This document shows positions 55,124 to 63,982 of a DNA stretch of 64,000 bases, in pieces. Numbering within the stretch: the stretch's first letter is position 1; the number at the start of each line of letters is the position of its first letter. This DNA comes from Pseudomonadota bacterium (GTDB lineage: Bacteria; Pseudomonadota; Gammaproteobacteria; QQUJ01), in NCBI GenBank assembly GCA_008501635.1, contig QQUJ01000012.1, positions 1-64,000 on the forward strand, written 5' to 3'. The notes under the pieces are model-generated. The model was given only the letters and a program-made list of their open reading frames with translations, did no database searches and had not been told where the DNA came from. The position numbers were made by a program, and so were the translations under genes.

Positions 55124-56104
55124 TCAACTGACGTACTGATAGTAGAGATTCTGCGGGTGCCTGGCCTCGGCGAAGAAGTACCAGCGTTCGGCGATCAATC
55201 CCAGGTACTGCAGCACGAACGCCAGTACCGGCAATGTCGCGGATGATGTGAGGTAGGCGAGCAGCAGCAGTACCACCGGCACTGGGAACACCAGCACCAG
55301 AAACGCAATCCGGATGCCCCTGGTCACCTGCCTGGGACGTCGGTGGAAAAACTCGCGTGTATTGAAGGAGCCGCCGGTCGCGCCCTGCGCCATCTGTACG
55401 ATGTGGTTATGGCGCACGCCGATTGCGGTCTGCAGGTTCGACTTGTGGCGTAGACGCCGGTTACGCAGCAGCGATGCGCCGCGCGTGACAAACGCCGCGA
55501 GGGTGAGAATCGCCGCCCACGCGCCGTAGAATCCCACCAGCCCCACACCCTGCCATGCCGAAAACGCCGCCGCCAGCATGAACCCCGATGCGCTTCCCAG
55601 CAGCAGATAGTTCACCACAGTCAGCCAACTGTGCCACTCCTGCAGGAATTTGAGGCACGCATAGATCATCGCTGTACAGACGAAGAGCAACAGAACCGCA
55701 ATCATCGCAAGCCCGCCCGCGACCAGCGTGGCGTCGACAGGCAAGACGCCGGCCACGGTAAACCACGGTCCCGTCCAGCCGATGAAGTGCAACCCGCTGT
55801 AGAGCGCGATCGACACCACCGTTATCGGAAGCACAATCACCTCCCGCGACAGCCACGACGTACGCCACTGACTGGCGGAGCGCCAGGCGCGTTCCGGACG
55901 CCCCAAGTGAAAGAACGAGGCTATCAGTCCGCCGATCAGAAACGCCACGGCTATTACACCGCCGAACGCATAAAACGAGCGACTGTCCTGTGGCGGCAGC
56001 AGATTGGCGAGGGAGTAGAGCTGCCCCGTGTAGAGAGCCAGAAACAGTCCCTGGCCGACGCCGATCAGGGTGGTGAGAAAAATGACCGAGAATGCTGGGT
56101 GCAT
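55124..56104 (-). CDS. soeC: DmsC/SoeC-type membrane anchor of a molybdoenzyme
   Basis: 326 aa, eight or nine transmembrane helices. It starts MHPAFSVIFLTTLIGVGQGL, then GGLIASFFHLGRPERAWRSA (the conserved His and RPERAW of DmsC proteins), SWLSREVIVLPI and, near the end, ERWYFFAEARHPQNLYYQY. It anchors SoeAB in the membrane and passes electrons to quinone. It lies 279 bp after soeB, with repeats between. The family includes DMSO-reductase anchors, so assignment to Soe rests on the SoeA-like partner. Confidence 0.85.
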   Translation of the reverse strand: MHPAFSVIFLTTLIGVGQGLFLALYTGQLYSLANLLPPQDSRSFYAFGGVIAVAFLIGGLIASFFHLGRPERAWRSASQWRTSWLSREVIVLPITVVSIALYSGLHFIGWTGPWFTVAGVLPVDATLVAGGLAMIAVLLLFVCTAMIYACLKFLQEWHSWLTVVNYLLLGSASGFMLAAAFSAWQGVGLVGFYGAWAAILTLAAFVTRGASLLRNRRLRHKSNLQTAIGVRHNHIVQMAQGATGGSFNTREFFHRRPRQVTRGIRIAFLVLVFPVPVVLLLLAYLTSSATLPVLAFVLQYLGLIAERWYFFAEARHPQNLYYQYVS

Positions 56105-56126
56105 AGTTGTTCAACCAGATATTGTC

Positions 56127-56374
56127 GTAGGAGCGGCTTCAGCCGCGATCAGCGTTGCAGCAAGCACAAAACTCCTATCGCGACTGAAGTCGCTCCTACC
56201 AGCCGTCGTTACCAAAGAGACCAACTTGTGTTGAGAAACATCTTTTCCTCTCGCCAAGACGTCAAGGGCGCGAGAAACCACACAGGGATGCTGTTGCTCT
56301 CTTTGCGTCCTCCGCATCTCAGCGTCTTTGCATTGGAACAATTCGATGCCGTTCGCGGCTTCCGCCGCTCCTAC
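56127..56374. repeat. REP-like palindromes and CGCAAAGACGC-type unit between soeB and soeC
   Basis: 56127-56199 is a GTAGGAGCGGCTTCAGCCGC pair, its second half being GACTGAAGTCGCTCCTAC. 56248-56374 is a second composite (CCTCTCGCCAAGACGTCAAG ... CGCGGCTTCCGCCGCTCCTAC). Nearly the whole 279-bp soeB-soeC gap is repeat DNA. No gene seen. Confidence 0.75.
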
Positions 56375-56383
56375 CCACAATCA

Positions 56384-57115
56384 TTACCAACTCGAAATTT
56401 CATCGAGCGTCTGGGCATCCGCGGGCAGTGCGGGTAACTCGCCCTCTTTCTTCAACGGATTGTCGGCACGCTGCAACTCGTCCTTGTGGATGGTCATGCG
56501 CACCTTGCGCCGCGGCAGGTAGTGGTTGGCCGGGCGCGTTCCCCATTCGGGCATCAGCTGGTAACCGCCGCTCTCGCGGATCGCCATCGATACCTCGGAG
56601 TGTGGATCGTGCACATCGCCGAACAGGCGCGCGCTGGTGGGGCAGGCCATGACGCACGCGGGTTTGCGCTCGCTTTCGGGCAGCGACTCGTCGTGGATAC
56701 GATCGACGCACAGCGTGCACTTCTTCATCACCTTCTGTTTCTCGTCGATCTCGCGCGCACCGTAGGGGCAGGCCCACGAGCAGTACTTGCAGCCGATGCA
56801 CTTGTCGTAGTCGACCAGTACGATGCCGTCTTCCTTGCGCTTGTAGCTGGCGCCGGTGGGACAGACCGGTACGCACGGCGGCTCCTCACAGTGCAGGCAG
56901 CTCTTGGGAAAATGCACGGTTTCGGTGATCGGGTACTCGCCCACTTCATACGTCTGCACACGATTGAAAAAGGTGCCGGTGGGGTTGGCCCCGCGGGTAT
57001 TGAAATCGGTCATGGGACCCGCTTCGCCGTAGCTGTTCCACTCCTTGCAGCTGGTGACGCAGGCGTGACAGCCGACGCAGACGTTGAGGTCGATGACCAG
57101 GGCAAGCTGCGTCAC
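56384..57115 (-). CDS. soeB: SoeB-type four-cluster iron-sulfur subunit
   Basis: 243 aa, GTG start with GGGAG 7 nt upstream. Four 4Fe-4S cysteine groups: CVGCHACVTSCKEWN, CLHCEEPPCVPVCPTGASY, CIGCKYCSWACPYGA and CTLCVDRI with CVMACPTSA. This is the DmsB/PsrB/SoeB fold that carries electrons between the Mo subunit and the membrane anchor. No Tat signal is present, so the protein is cytoplasmic. An upstream frame to 57169 runs into repeat DNA and is rejected. Confidence 0.9.
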   Translation of the reverse strand: MTQLALVIDLNVCVGCHACVTSCKEWNSYGEAGPMTDFNTRGANPTGTFFNRVQTYEVGEYPITETVHFPKSCLHCEEPPCVPVCPTGASYKRKEDGIVLVDYDKCIGCKYCSWACPYGAREIDEKQKVMKKCTLCVDRIHDESLPESERKPACVMACPTSARLFGDVHDPHSEVSMAIRESGGYQLMPEWGTRPANHYLPRRKVRMTIHKDELQRADNPLKKEGELPALPADAQTLDEISSW

Positions 57116-57129
57116 TTTGAAACTCCCTT

Positions 57130-57466
57130 TCTCGCGCAAAGACGCCAAGACGCAAAGAGCGCCAGACAATTGACTACCGCGATCGAAGCATGCTCCTCTC
57201 GTAAGACACCTGTAGGAGCGGCTTCAGCCGCGAAAATATCTGTGGTTTGGCTCATTGCCCCTTCGCGGCTGAAGCCGCTCCTACAATCGGTCATTACCAG
57301 AGAGATCATCATGCGCCTAGAAGAATCTTTTCCTCGCGCAAAGACGCCAGGGGCGCCGCGAGCTGCGCATGGTTTCATTCGATCTTGCTTTCTTTGCGAA
57401 CTTGGCGTCTTAGCGTCTGTGCGCGAAACACGGTTCGATAAACATTCGCGGCTGAAGCCGCTCCTA
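57130..57466. repeat. Composite repeats between soeA and soeB
   Basis: The 382-bp gap holds CGCGCAAAGACGCCAAGACG at about 57134, a GTAGGAGCGGCTTCAGCCGC / GCGGCTGAAGCCGCTCCTAC pair (57212-57284), a second CGCGCAAAGACGCC unit (from about 57331) with inverted AACTTGGCGTCTTAGCGTCT, and a lone GCGGCTGAAGCCGCTCCTAC at 57447-57466. No gene is seen. Confidence 0.75.
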
Positions 57467-57497
57467 CAAGTCTGTGTCGTGTGACCAAGCGCGCTCA

Positions 57498-60368
57498 TCA
57501 GCGCCCCAGCCACCGTCTGATACGCGCCATCCCGCCGGTGCCCGTCATCCCCGGCGGCTCGCCCGGTGAAGCGAACTGCGGCTCGGTATGCTCGGGCTCG
57601 TTGGGTTGCGCCGGGTAGATGCGCACGCGCAGGTCGTACCACGCCGCCTGCCCGGTGACGGGATCGGAGTTGGAGACGTGGTCGCCCGCCGGATTGGGCG
57701 GAAGCTCTTCGTTGATCAGGTGGTTGAGCAGAAAGCCCTTGCGCGCCTCGTCGGCATCGGGTGTCAGACCCCATGCTCCCGCCCCCTTGCCGATGGCGTT
57801 CCAGGTCCACACCGTGTTGGGTTCCACCGCCTCGCTGTGGCGGCAGATACAGCGCACCCGTCCAGTGGGAGACTCGACCCATACCCAGTCGCCATCGGCG
57901 AGGTTTTTCACACGCGCCGTGCGTGGATTGACGAACAGCGCATTGTAGCTGTGGATCTGGCGCAGCCAGGCGTTCTGCGAATCCCACGAGTGGTACATGG
58001 CCATGGGCCGTTGCGTGACGGCGTGCAGCGGATACTCGCTGCGGTCGATCAACTGCTGCTCCAGCGGTTCGTAGTAGAACGGCAGTGGATCGAAATAGGT
58101 TTTCAATCGCTCGCGCAGCTGCTCGGGCGGCTTGCGCGTATCGCCGCGCCCCATGGCGGCGAGGCGGAACTTCTGCAGCACTTCGGAGTAGATGTGCAGA
58201 TTGATCGGCTCGGCGTAGCGGATCAGCGCATGATGGCGCGCCCACTGCAGATAGCCCTTGTTCCAGTTGCGCATGTACTGGTAGCTGCGCAGCAATTCAT
58301 AGTGGAAGTGGCAGTTGTTCTTTTCGTACATTTCCCACTGGCGCGGATTGGGTTCGCCGCGCATGAACTTCTCCCCGCCCTTGCCGCGCCAACCGGCAAG
58401 AAAGCCGATCCCGGAACCGGGTTCGGTTTCGAAGTTGGTGATGAAATCGGGATAGTCGCGGAACTTGCGCTTGCCCTCTTTGGTGACGAAAGCGGGCAGC
58501 TTGAGCCGCGTGCCGAGTTCGATGAGCACCTCCTGAAACGGTTTGCACTCGCCGGTAGGCGGCACCACCGGGATGCGCACCGAATCGACCGGACCGTCGA
58601 ATTCGGAGATGGGCCGGTCGAGCATCGACATCACGTCGTGGCGTTCGAGATAGGTCGTGTCGGGCAGCACCAGATCGGCGAAGGCCACGGTCTCGGAATG
58701 GAAGGCATCGCACACCACCAGAAACGGGATCTTGTACTCGCCGTTCTCGTCGGTGTCGGCGAGCATGCGCCGCGCCTCCTGAGTGTTCATCGATGAGTTC
58801 CACGCCATGTTGGCCATGAACAGCAGCAGCGTGTCGATGGGATAGGGATCGCCGCGCCAGGCGTTGGTGATGGCGTTGTGCATCAGACCGTGCACCGCCA
58901 GCGGATACTCCCACGAGAAGGCCTTGTCGATGCGCAGCGGATTGCCGTCGTAGTCGACGGCGAGATCATCGGGGTCGGCGGGCCAGCCCAGTGGCATGCC
59001 ATCCAGCGGCTGACCGGGGATCACCGCCTCGGGCGTGTTGGGCGGTTTCGCACAGGGCGGTATGGGACGCGGAAACGGCGCCCGGTGCCGAAATCCGCCG
59101 GGCCGGTCGATGGTGCCCAGCAGACTCATCAGGATCGCCAGCGCGCGGATGGTGTGAAAACCGTTGGAGTGCGCCGCCAGTCCGCGCATGGCGTGAAAGG
59201 CCACCGGATTGCCGGTGACGGTCTCGTGCTCGTTGTCCCAGCAGTCGGTCCAGGCGATGGGCAGCTCGATCTTCTGATCGCGCGCGGTGACACCCATCTC
59301 CTGCGCCAGGCGGCGAATGGTCTGCGCCGGAATGCCGGTGATGCGCGCTGCCCACTCTGGCGTGTAGTCGGCGAGGCGCTCCTGAAGCAACTGAAAGGCC
59401 GGTTTGACCGGCGTACCGTCCTTGAGGCTGAACTCGCCCAGCAGGCGCGGATCGACACCCTTCTCACGCGCGGCGCGGGCAACGTTGAGGTTGCGGTCCC
59501 ACCACAGCTTGTTCTGCGGATCGAAGCACCCCTCGTCGGGCGGCACCTCGTAGCGCACGAACATGCCGAACTCGCTGCTGGCCTCATCCAGGTTCACCAG
59601 TTCGGCGGCATTGGTGTATTGCACCAGGAACTCGCGGTCGAAGAGCCCCTGGCGGATCAGTTCGTGATTGAGTGCCAGCAGCAGCGCGCCGTCGGTGCCG
59701 GGCTTGATCGGCACCCACTCGTCGGCGATGGCCGAGTAGCCGGTGCGCACCGGATTGATGGAGATGAAGCGCCCACCGGCCCGTTTGAACTGGCTGATGG
59801 CGATCTTCATCGGATTGGAGTGGTGATCCTCGGCGGTGCCGAGCATCACGAACAGCTTGGCGCGCTCCAGATCCGGCCCGCCGAACTCCCAGAACGAGCC
59901 GCCGATGGTGTAGATCATCCCGGCCGCCATGTTCACCGAGCAGAAGCCGCCGTGGGCCGCATAGTTCGGAGTCCCGAACTGCTTGGCGAAGAGCCCGGTC
60001 AGCGCCTGCATCTGGTCGCGCCCGGTGAAGAGCGCGAACTTCTTCGGATCGGCCTGGCGCAGTTTGCCGAGCCGCTCTTCGAGCATCTGGAACGCCTCGT
60101 ACCAGGAGATCGCCTCGAACTGCCCCTCACCGCGCCTGGCACCCACCTTGCGGCGCAGCGGTTTGGTCAGCCGCGCGGGGGATTTCTGCTTCATGATCCC
60201 CGAAGCCCCCTTGGCGCAGAGCACCCCCTTGTTGAGCGGATGGTCCGGGTTGCCCTCGATGTAGCGCACCTCGCCCGCTTCTAGCGTTACGCGGATGCCG
60301 CACCGACAGGCGCACATGTAACAGGTGGTGTTCTTGACCTCGCGGTGAGGGCTCGCTGTGTGGGTCAT
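57498..60368 (-). CDS. soeA: SoeA-type molybdopterin subunit, cytoplasmic sulfite dehydrogenase
   Basis: 956 aa of the DMSO-reductase superfamily. The N-terminal 4Fe-4S motif is CYMCACRCGIRVTLEAGEV with Cys at GVLCAKG. It also has GGFCSVNMAAGMIYTIGGSF, LFVMLGTAEDHHSNPMKIAI and VLPDTTYLERHDVMSM. There is no Tat signal, matching cytoplasmic SoeA rather than periplasmic relatives. SoeABC oxidises sulfite to sulfate and feeds quinone; length and gene order (A-B-C) fit Allochromatium-type Soe. ATG 60368 (MTHTASPHREVKNTTCYMC) is preferred to an upstream start at 60434. Assignment is from overall resemblance; polysulfide or tetrathionate reductase relatives remain possible. Confidence 0.82.
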   Translation of the reverse strand: MTHTASPHREVKNTTCYMCACRCGIRVTLEAGEVRYIEGNPDHPLNKGVLCAKGASGIMKQKSPARLTKPLRRKVGARRGEGQFEAISWYEAFQMLEERLGKLRQADPKKFALFTGRDQMQALTGLFAKQFGTPNYAAHGGFCSVNMAAGMIYTIGGSFWEFGGPDLERAKLFVMLGTAEDHHSNPMKIAISQFKRAGGRFISINPVRTGYSAIADEWVPIKPGTDGALLLALNHELIRQGLFDREFLVQYTNAAELVNLDEASSEFGMFVRYEVPPDEGCFDPQNKLWWDRNLNVARAAREKGVDPRLLGEFSLKDGTPVKPAFQLLQERLADYTPEWAARITGIPAQTIRRLAQEMGVTARDQKIELPIAWTDCWDNEHETVTGNPVAFHAMRGLAAHSNGFHTIRALAILMSLLGTIDRPGGFRHRAPFPRPIPPCAKPPNTPEAVIPGQPLDGMPLGWPADPDDLAVDYDGNPLRIDKAFSWEYPLAVHGLMHNAITNAWRGDPYPIDTLLLFMANMAWNSSMNTQEARRMLADTDENGEYKIPFLVVCDAFHSETVAFADLVLPDTTYLERHDVMSMLDRPISEFDGPVDSVRIPVVPPTGECKPFQEVLIELGTRLKLPAFVTKEGKRKFRDYPDFITNFETEPGSGIGFLAGWRGKGGEKFMRGEPNPRQWEMYEKNNCHFHYELLRSYQYMRNWNKGYLQWARHHALIRYAEPINLHIYSEVLQKFRLAAMGRGDTRKPPEQLRERLKTYFDPLPFYYEPLEQQLIDRSEYPLHAVTQRPMAMYHSWDSQNAWLRQIHSYNALFVNPRTARVKNLADGDWVWVESPTGRVRCICRHSEAVEPNTVWTWNAIGKGAGAWGLTPDADEARKGFLLNHLINEELPPNPAGDHVSNSDPVTGQAAWYDLRVRIYPAQPNEPEHTEPQFASPGEPPGMTGTGGMARIRRWLGR

Positions 60369-60664
60369 GGGTCGCAGGAAAGATGAGAACGATTTGCAAC
60401 AGTCTGGTAGGTCGCCCCGCGGATAGCCAAACAAATCTCTCTATTCGCCTATTACGACCATCTATTCCATAAGGGAATTTTCGGAGATTCTTATATAGCG
60501 GGTTGTATAGGCTCTGCAACCAACATCGTCTTTCCCGCGAAAGCGGGAGGAGTGGCGCAGGGATGCGCCGTTTACGAAGCCAAGGAAGCAATCGCGTCGT
60601 TCCCGATTTGTGGATCCCCGCTTAGCTGGAAGTGTATTTCTGACACGGCGAAGCTGAGCTTGCA
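60369..60664. other. Intergenic region upstream of soeA
   Basis: About 300 bp without a gene. It holds the soeA promoter region (minus strand) and a small palindrome CCCGC-GAAA-GCGGG near 60535-60548, a common extragenic hairpin. No sigma-54 motif is recognised. Confidence 0.4.
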
Positions 60665-60693
60665 GAAAAAAGAACGGGGCCATTAGGCCCCGT
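60665..60693 (-). terminator. Rho-independent terminator of the PEP-CTERM gene
   Basis: On the minus strand ACGGGGCC-TAAT-GGCCCCGT (60674-60693) is followed by TCTTTTTTC. An 8-bp perfect GC stem with a T run 29 nt after the stop at 60722: the clearest intrinsic terminator in the window. Confidence 0.9.
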
Positions 60694-60721
60694 CTGTAAT
60701 TTATTGGCGTGCGGCCGACCC

Positions 60722-61315
60722 TCAAACTCGACGACGCCCCTTCATCACTATTCCCATAACCAGCAGGCTGATGCCCATCAGAGTCAGGGGCGTGGGCTCA
60801 GACACGGAAGTCGCATTGCGGCCCCAGATCGAGACATGGGAGATCGCACCCTGATTCGGCCAGAAATTCTCCAGGCGAATATCCTCCATACCGTCCCACG
60901 ATGCAAGGTTATAGAAGTAATAACCGGGGCTTGCGTTACCATCCTTGACCGCCAGGTAGCATTCCGGGCAATTGATATTGCCTGCACCTTCCTGCTCAAT
61001 CAGTGCGTTTGAGGGATCACGCGCCGTGTTGGAAAACGTGGTGCTATACCAACCTGCAAAACTGCCCTCTTCTCGCACCAGCGGAATTTCCAGCTCTCGA
61101 TCGAAACCCCACTCAGCTTTGTAAAGCAGCGCGAGAGACGGATCGGAGGCAAGCCCAAACGCATCGTAGATACACCCGGGCTCACAATTACGAGGCCCGA
61201 AACTGTGCCCCGGTATCATATCGCCGGGATTCAGCACCAAGGCGCGTGCCGGAGTCCCGAACAGCAGCAGTGTCGTCGCGACAACTGCAAACAGCGCCTT
61301 CCCGATATTCATCAC
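60722..61315 (-). CDS. PEP-CTERM sorting-domain secreted protein
   Basis: 197 aa. Signal peptide about 1-25 (ALFAVVATTLLLFGTPARAL). The middle domain has two Cys pairs (NCEPGC, NCPECY) and a beta-rich pattern, not assigned. The C-terminal sorting signal is SEPTPLTLMGISLLVMGIVM plus KGRRRV: the P-E-P-like motif is SEPTP, then a hydrophobic helix and basic tail. Such proteins are processed by exosortase (EpsH/XrtA) and linked to exopolysaccharide in biofilm-forming Proteobacteria; the exosortase is not in this window. Single-gene unit with its own terminator. Confidence 0.85.
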   Translation of the reverse strand: MMNIGKALFAVVATTLLLFGTPARALVLNPGDMIPGHSFGPRNCEPGCIYDAFGLASDPSLALLYKAEWGFDRELEIPLVREEGSFAGWYSTTFSNTARDPSNALIEQEGAGNINCPECYLAVKDGNASPGYYFYNLASWDGMEDIRLENFWPNQGAISHVSIWGRNATSVSEPTPLTLMGISLLVMGIVMKGRRRV

Positions 61316-61875
61316 ACAGTCTCCAAAACTTTTACGCTAACTTATCAGAGCATTAAATGTACCAATATATGCAACACTCTGTTTTACTTGATGTTTTCCC
61401 GCAGGTATCGATCGAAGCTCAGCCTGCCATGGCAGAAAATGTAAGATATCCCGACACATTAATGCGGCTTTTTCACCTCGTTTCGCCGGCCATCTACCAG
61501 AAAAACCCTCCTCTGCACCTCACGCCTCCCCACCAGCCGGCGATCTTTACAATCGTCCTCCGCTGGAAAACCATTTAAGGCATTGTTCTTACAATCTATT
61601 TTTTTATGCTCGCCACCCTGGCCATCAACCAAGCGGTTGAAACCAAATATGCCCCAAAACGATCCGGGCGTCTTTTGGTGACTGTAAGACTTTTCGACAC
61701 CCGATCAATGCAATGCGCCGTTGCATCCCCACCACTCTGATTCCCGGCAGTGGCCGCCGAAAGAGTCTCTCGCCTGCAACGGCAGCGCAGTAAGGCGCCC
61801 ACCGTGAGTTACTCGTGGATTTGCGCCGATGCGGCAACGGACACCCAAACGGTAAGGCAAGCTATCAGCCACGAC
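61316..61875. other. Intergenic region between PEP-CTERM gene and Spy/CpxP gene
   Basis: Without a supported gene. It is AT-rich near 61316-61460, where the PEP-CTERM promoter should lie (minus strand), and GC-richer from 61640. A small palindrome TGCAA-TGCGCCG-TTGCA lies near 61709-61726. I see no sigma-54 or PrsK-type motif. The open frame from 61750 in phase with the Spy gene has no ribosome site. Confidence 0.4.
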
Positions 61876-61890
61876 TTTACAGATCTTTAC
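61876..61890 (-). promoter_or_regulatory. Predicted CpxR box
   Basis: The minus strand reads GTAAA-GATCT-GTAAA, a perfect match to the CpxR consensus GTAAA-N5-GTAAA, about 88 bp upstream of the Spy/CpxP-like gene and upstream of an OmpR/CpxR-family regulator gene. The position suits an activator site. Confidence 0.6.
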
Positions 61891-61977
61891 ATCCGCGACA
61901 AACAAGAGAAACCACACCCTTTTATGGTGGACCCCGAGGTTGAAACAAACCATGGCAAGACACATAGGAGATGCACC

Positions 61978-62574
61978 ATGAACGAACAGAATACCCACGA
62001 CAATGACACTCGCAACACCCCCGTATCGCCGAAAAAACCTGCGCGCCGTCGTTGGTTGGGCTATACCCTGGCCGGACTCGCCGGCATTCTCGGCGTCACC
62101 ACAGTGACGGCCATTGCCAAAGGCGGTCCCGACGGCTGGTGTCGCGATGGCGGTGGTTACGAGCGCATGCACTGGGGCGGTGACAAGCAGCGCGGTGGCG
62201 GCTTCGACCCGGAGAAGGCGCGTGGGTTTGCCGAACGCAAGGCAGATCGTCTGCTCTACGAACTCGATGCAACGCCCGAACAGCGCCAACAGGTGAAGGA
62301 GATTCTCGGCAAGGCCTTCGCCGACATGGGCGACAAACGTGGTCAGCGCCAGCAAGACCGCCAAGCCTTTATCGAGATCCTGAGCCAGCCGGAGATCGAT
62401 CGTGCCAAGTTGCAGGCGCTGCGCAGCGAGCGGATACAGGAGATGGCGCAGAGATCGGAGCGCATGACACAAGCCTTCGCCGATGCCGCCGAGGTGCTGA
62501 CACCCGAACAGCGCGCCAAACTGGGCGAGGTGATCGGTCAGCGCGGTTTTGGACCGGGGCGCCATCGTCGGTAG
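61978..62574 (+). CDS. Spy/CpxP-family periplasmic protein with LTxxQ-like motifs
   Basis: 198 aa. After a hydrophilic head, residues about 26-48 form a membrane or signal segment (LGYTLAGLAGILGVTTVTAI). The helical part carries ELDATPEQRQQVKEILGKAF and EVLTPEQRAKLGEVIGQRGF, two TPEQR repeats equal to the LTxxQ motifs of Spy/CpxP. Spy is a chaperone and CpxP damps CpxA. AGGAG lies shortly before ATG 61978. It starts a unit with cytochrome b561 and a response regulator, behind a CpxR box. Confidence 0.82.
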   Translation: MNEQNTHDNDTRNTPVSPKKPARRRWLGYTLAGLAGILGVTTVTAIAKGGPDGWCRDGGGYERMHWGGDKQRGGGFDPEKARGFAERKADRLLYELDATPEQRQQVKEILGKAFADMGDKRGQRQQDRQAFIEILSQPEIDRAKLQALRSERIQEMAQRSERMTQAFADAAEVLTPEQRAKLGEVIGQRGFGPGRHRR

Positions 62575-62690
62575 TCGCCGATCGCAACTCGGATTAATCG
62601 TCGACATATGCTGGGGCGGGTACCAAACCCGCCCCGGTTTCGTATAAGTTGGTGACCCTGTTCGCTGTTTCTCAATTCGGAGGAATCTAC

Positions 62691-63230
62691 ATGTCGCCGT
62701 CGCGTTATCATCCAACCCTCGTCGTACTGCATTGGCTGTTGGCCTTCCTGGTCATCTTCTCCCTCGGGATGGGGACGTTCGTACTGACGGCGCTCCCCAA
62801 TGATTCTCCTGACAAGCTCTTCGCGCTGGGCGGCCACATGGTCGCGGGTCTCCTTATCCTCACTCTCATGGTGATTCGCTTCGCAGTGCGCAGCTTCACG
62901 CAGAAACCGCAACCTGCTTCCACCGGCAATCCGCTCTTGGACAAGATCGCCGTGCTTAACCACTACGCACTCTACCTTCTGGTCATCCTGATGGCTGCCA
63001 GCGGCATCGCCACCTCGGTACAGGCGGGTCTTCCCGATATCGTCTTCGGCGGTTCCGGCGCGCCGTTGCCGGACAGCTTTGCGATCTATACCCCGCGTGT
63101 CGCACACGGCATCATCGCGAAGTTGCTGCTGGCGATCGTGGCGCTGCACGCGCTGGCCGCGCTCTACCACCAGTTCGTGCGCAAGGACAATCTGCTGGCC
63201 CGTATGTGGTTTGGGCAGCGCTCCGGGTAG
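62691..63230 (+). CDS. Cytochrome b561
   Basis: 179 aa, four transmembrane helices with the haem-ligating histidines in HPTLVVLHWLLAF, GGHMVAGLLILTLMV, LNHYALYLLVILMAASGIAT and VAHGIIAKLLLAIVALHALA / ALYHQFVRKD. Diheme b561 proteins oxidise ubiquinol or reduce superoxide at the inner membrane. GGAGGA precedes ATG 62691. It lies between the Spy/CpxP gene and the response regulator. Confidence 0.9.
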   Translation: MSPSRYHPTLVVLHWLLAFLVIFSLGMGTFVLTALPNDSPDKLFALGGHMVAGLLILTLMVIRFAVRSFTQKPQPASTGNPLLDKIAVLNHYALYLLVILMAASGIATSVQAGLPDIVFGGSGAPLPDSFAIYTPRVAHGIIAKLLLAIVALHALAALYHQFVRKDNLLARMWFGQRSG

Positions 63231-63259
63231 CTGGAGCAACGCAAGAGATTCCCCAAACC

Positions 63260-63955
63260 ATGGCGCTACAGGTATTGATGATCGAGGATGACGAACAGCT
63301 CGCCGCCATGGTGCGCGAGTATCTCGCGCAATCGGCATTGCAAGTCACACACCGCGCCACCGCCGGCGCCGGTGTCGAGGCCGTGGCGCACAACGATTAC
63401 GATGCTGTCATCCTCGATATCATGCTGCCCGATTTCGATGGTTTTGAGGCATGCCGCCGTATTCGAGCGCACTCCGACGTCCCCATCCTGATGCTCACCG
63501 CGCGCGGTGATGCCGAGGATCGCATCGTCGGCCTGGAGATCGGCGCCGATGACTACCTGCCGAAACCCTTCAACCCGCGCGAACTGCTGGCGCGGCTGCG
63601 CGCAATTCTGCGCCGTCGCGCGGCAACCGATGCGCCGACGCAGCCGCTGTTGCGCTTCGGGCGATTGACCATCGACCGCGATGCGCATGCGGTGCGGCTC
63701 GATGGCGAGGAGCAACCGTTGACCGGGTATCAGTTCGATCTGCTCGCAACGCTCGCCGAAAATGCGGGCCGTGTCCTTTCGCGCGATCAGCTGATGGATC
63801 ATCTGCGTGGACAGGAGCTGGAGGCCTTCGATCGCAGTATCGATGTGCATATCTCGCGCATCCGTGCAGCCATCGAAGACGACCCCAAACACCCGCGCCG
63901 CATACTCACCGTTCGCGGCACCGGTTATCTGTTTGCAAAGAAACAGGATGAATAG
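63260..63955 (+). CDS. OmpR/CpxR-family response regulator
   Basis: 231 aa. The receiver (1-118) has acidic pocket IEDDEQ, phospho-acceptor Asp53 in VILDIMLPDFDGF, Thr80 and Lys102 (DDYLPKPF). The winged helix (130-228) has LTGYQFDLLATLAENAGRVL, LSRDQLMDHL, SIDVHISRIRAAIEDDPKHP and VRGTGYLF. It resembles CpxR/RstA. The next gene to the right, outside the window, is expected to be the histidine kinase. ATG 63260 opens the receiver; the in-frame extension to 63206 overlaps b561. Confidence 0.93.
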   Translation: MALQVLMIEDDEQLAAMVREYLAQSALQVTHRATAGAGVEAVAHNDYDAVILDIMLPDFDGFEACRRIRAHSDVPILMLTARGDAEDRIVGLEIGADDYLPKPFNPRELLARLRAILRRRAATDAPTQPLLRFGRLTIDRDAHAVRLDGEEQPLTGYQFDLLATLAENAGRVLSRDQLMDHLRGQELEAFDRSIDVHISRIRAAIEDDPKHPRRILTVRGTGYLFAKKQDE

Positions 63956-63960
63956 CACCT

Positions 63961-63982
63961 GTAGGAGCGGCGGAAGCCGCGA
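63961..63982. repeat. GTAGGAGCGGCGGAAGCCGCGA extragenic repeat
   Basis: A further copy of the GTAGGAGCGGCTTCAGCCGC family, directly after the response-regulator stop and running to near the window edge. Confidence 0.7.

Noticed and set aside
61705-62715. 336-aa open frame on the minus strand over the Spy/CpxP gene
   Set aside because: The plus-strand Spy/CpxP product has motif, signal and ribosome site; the minus frame shows none.
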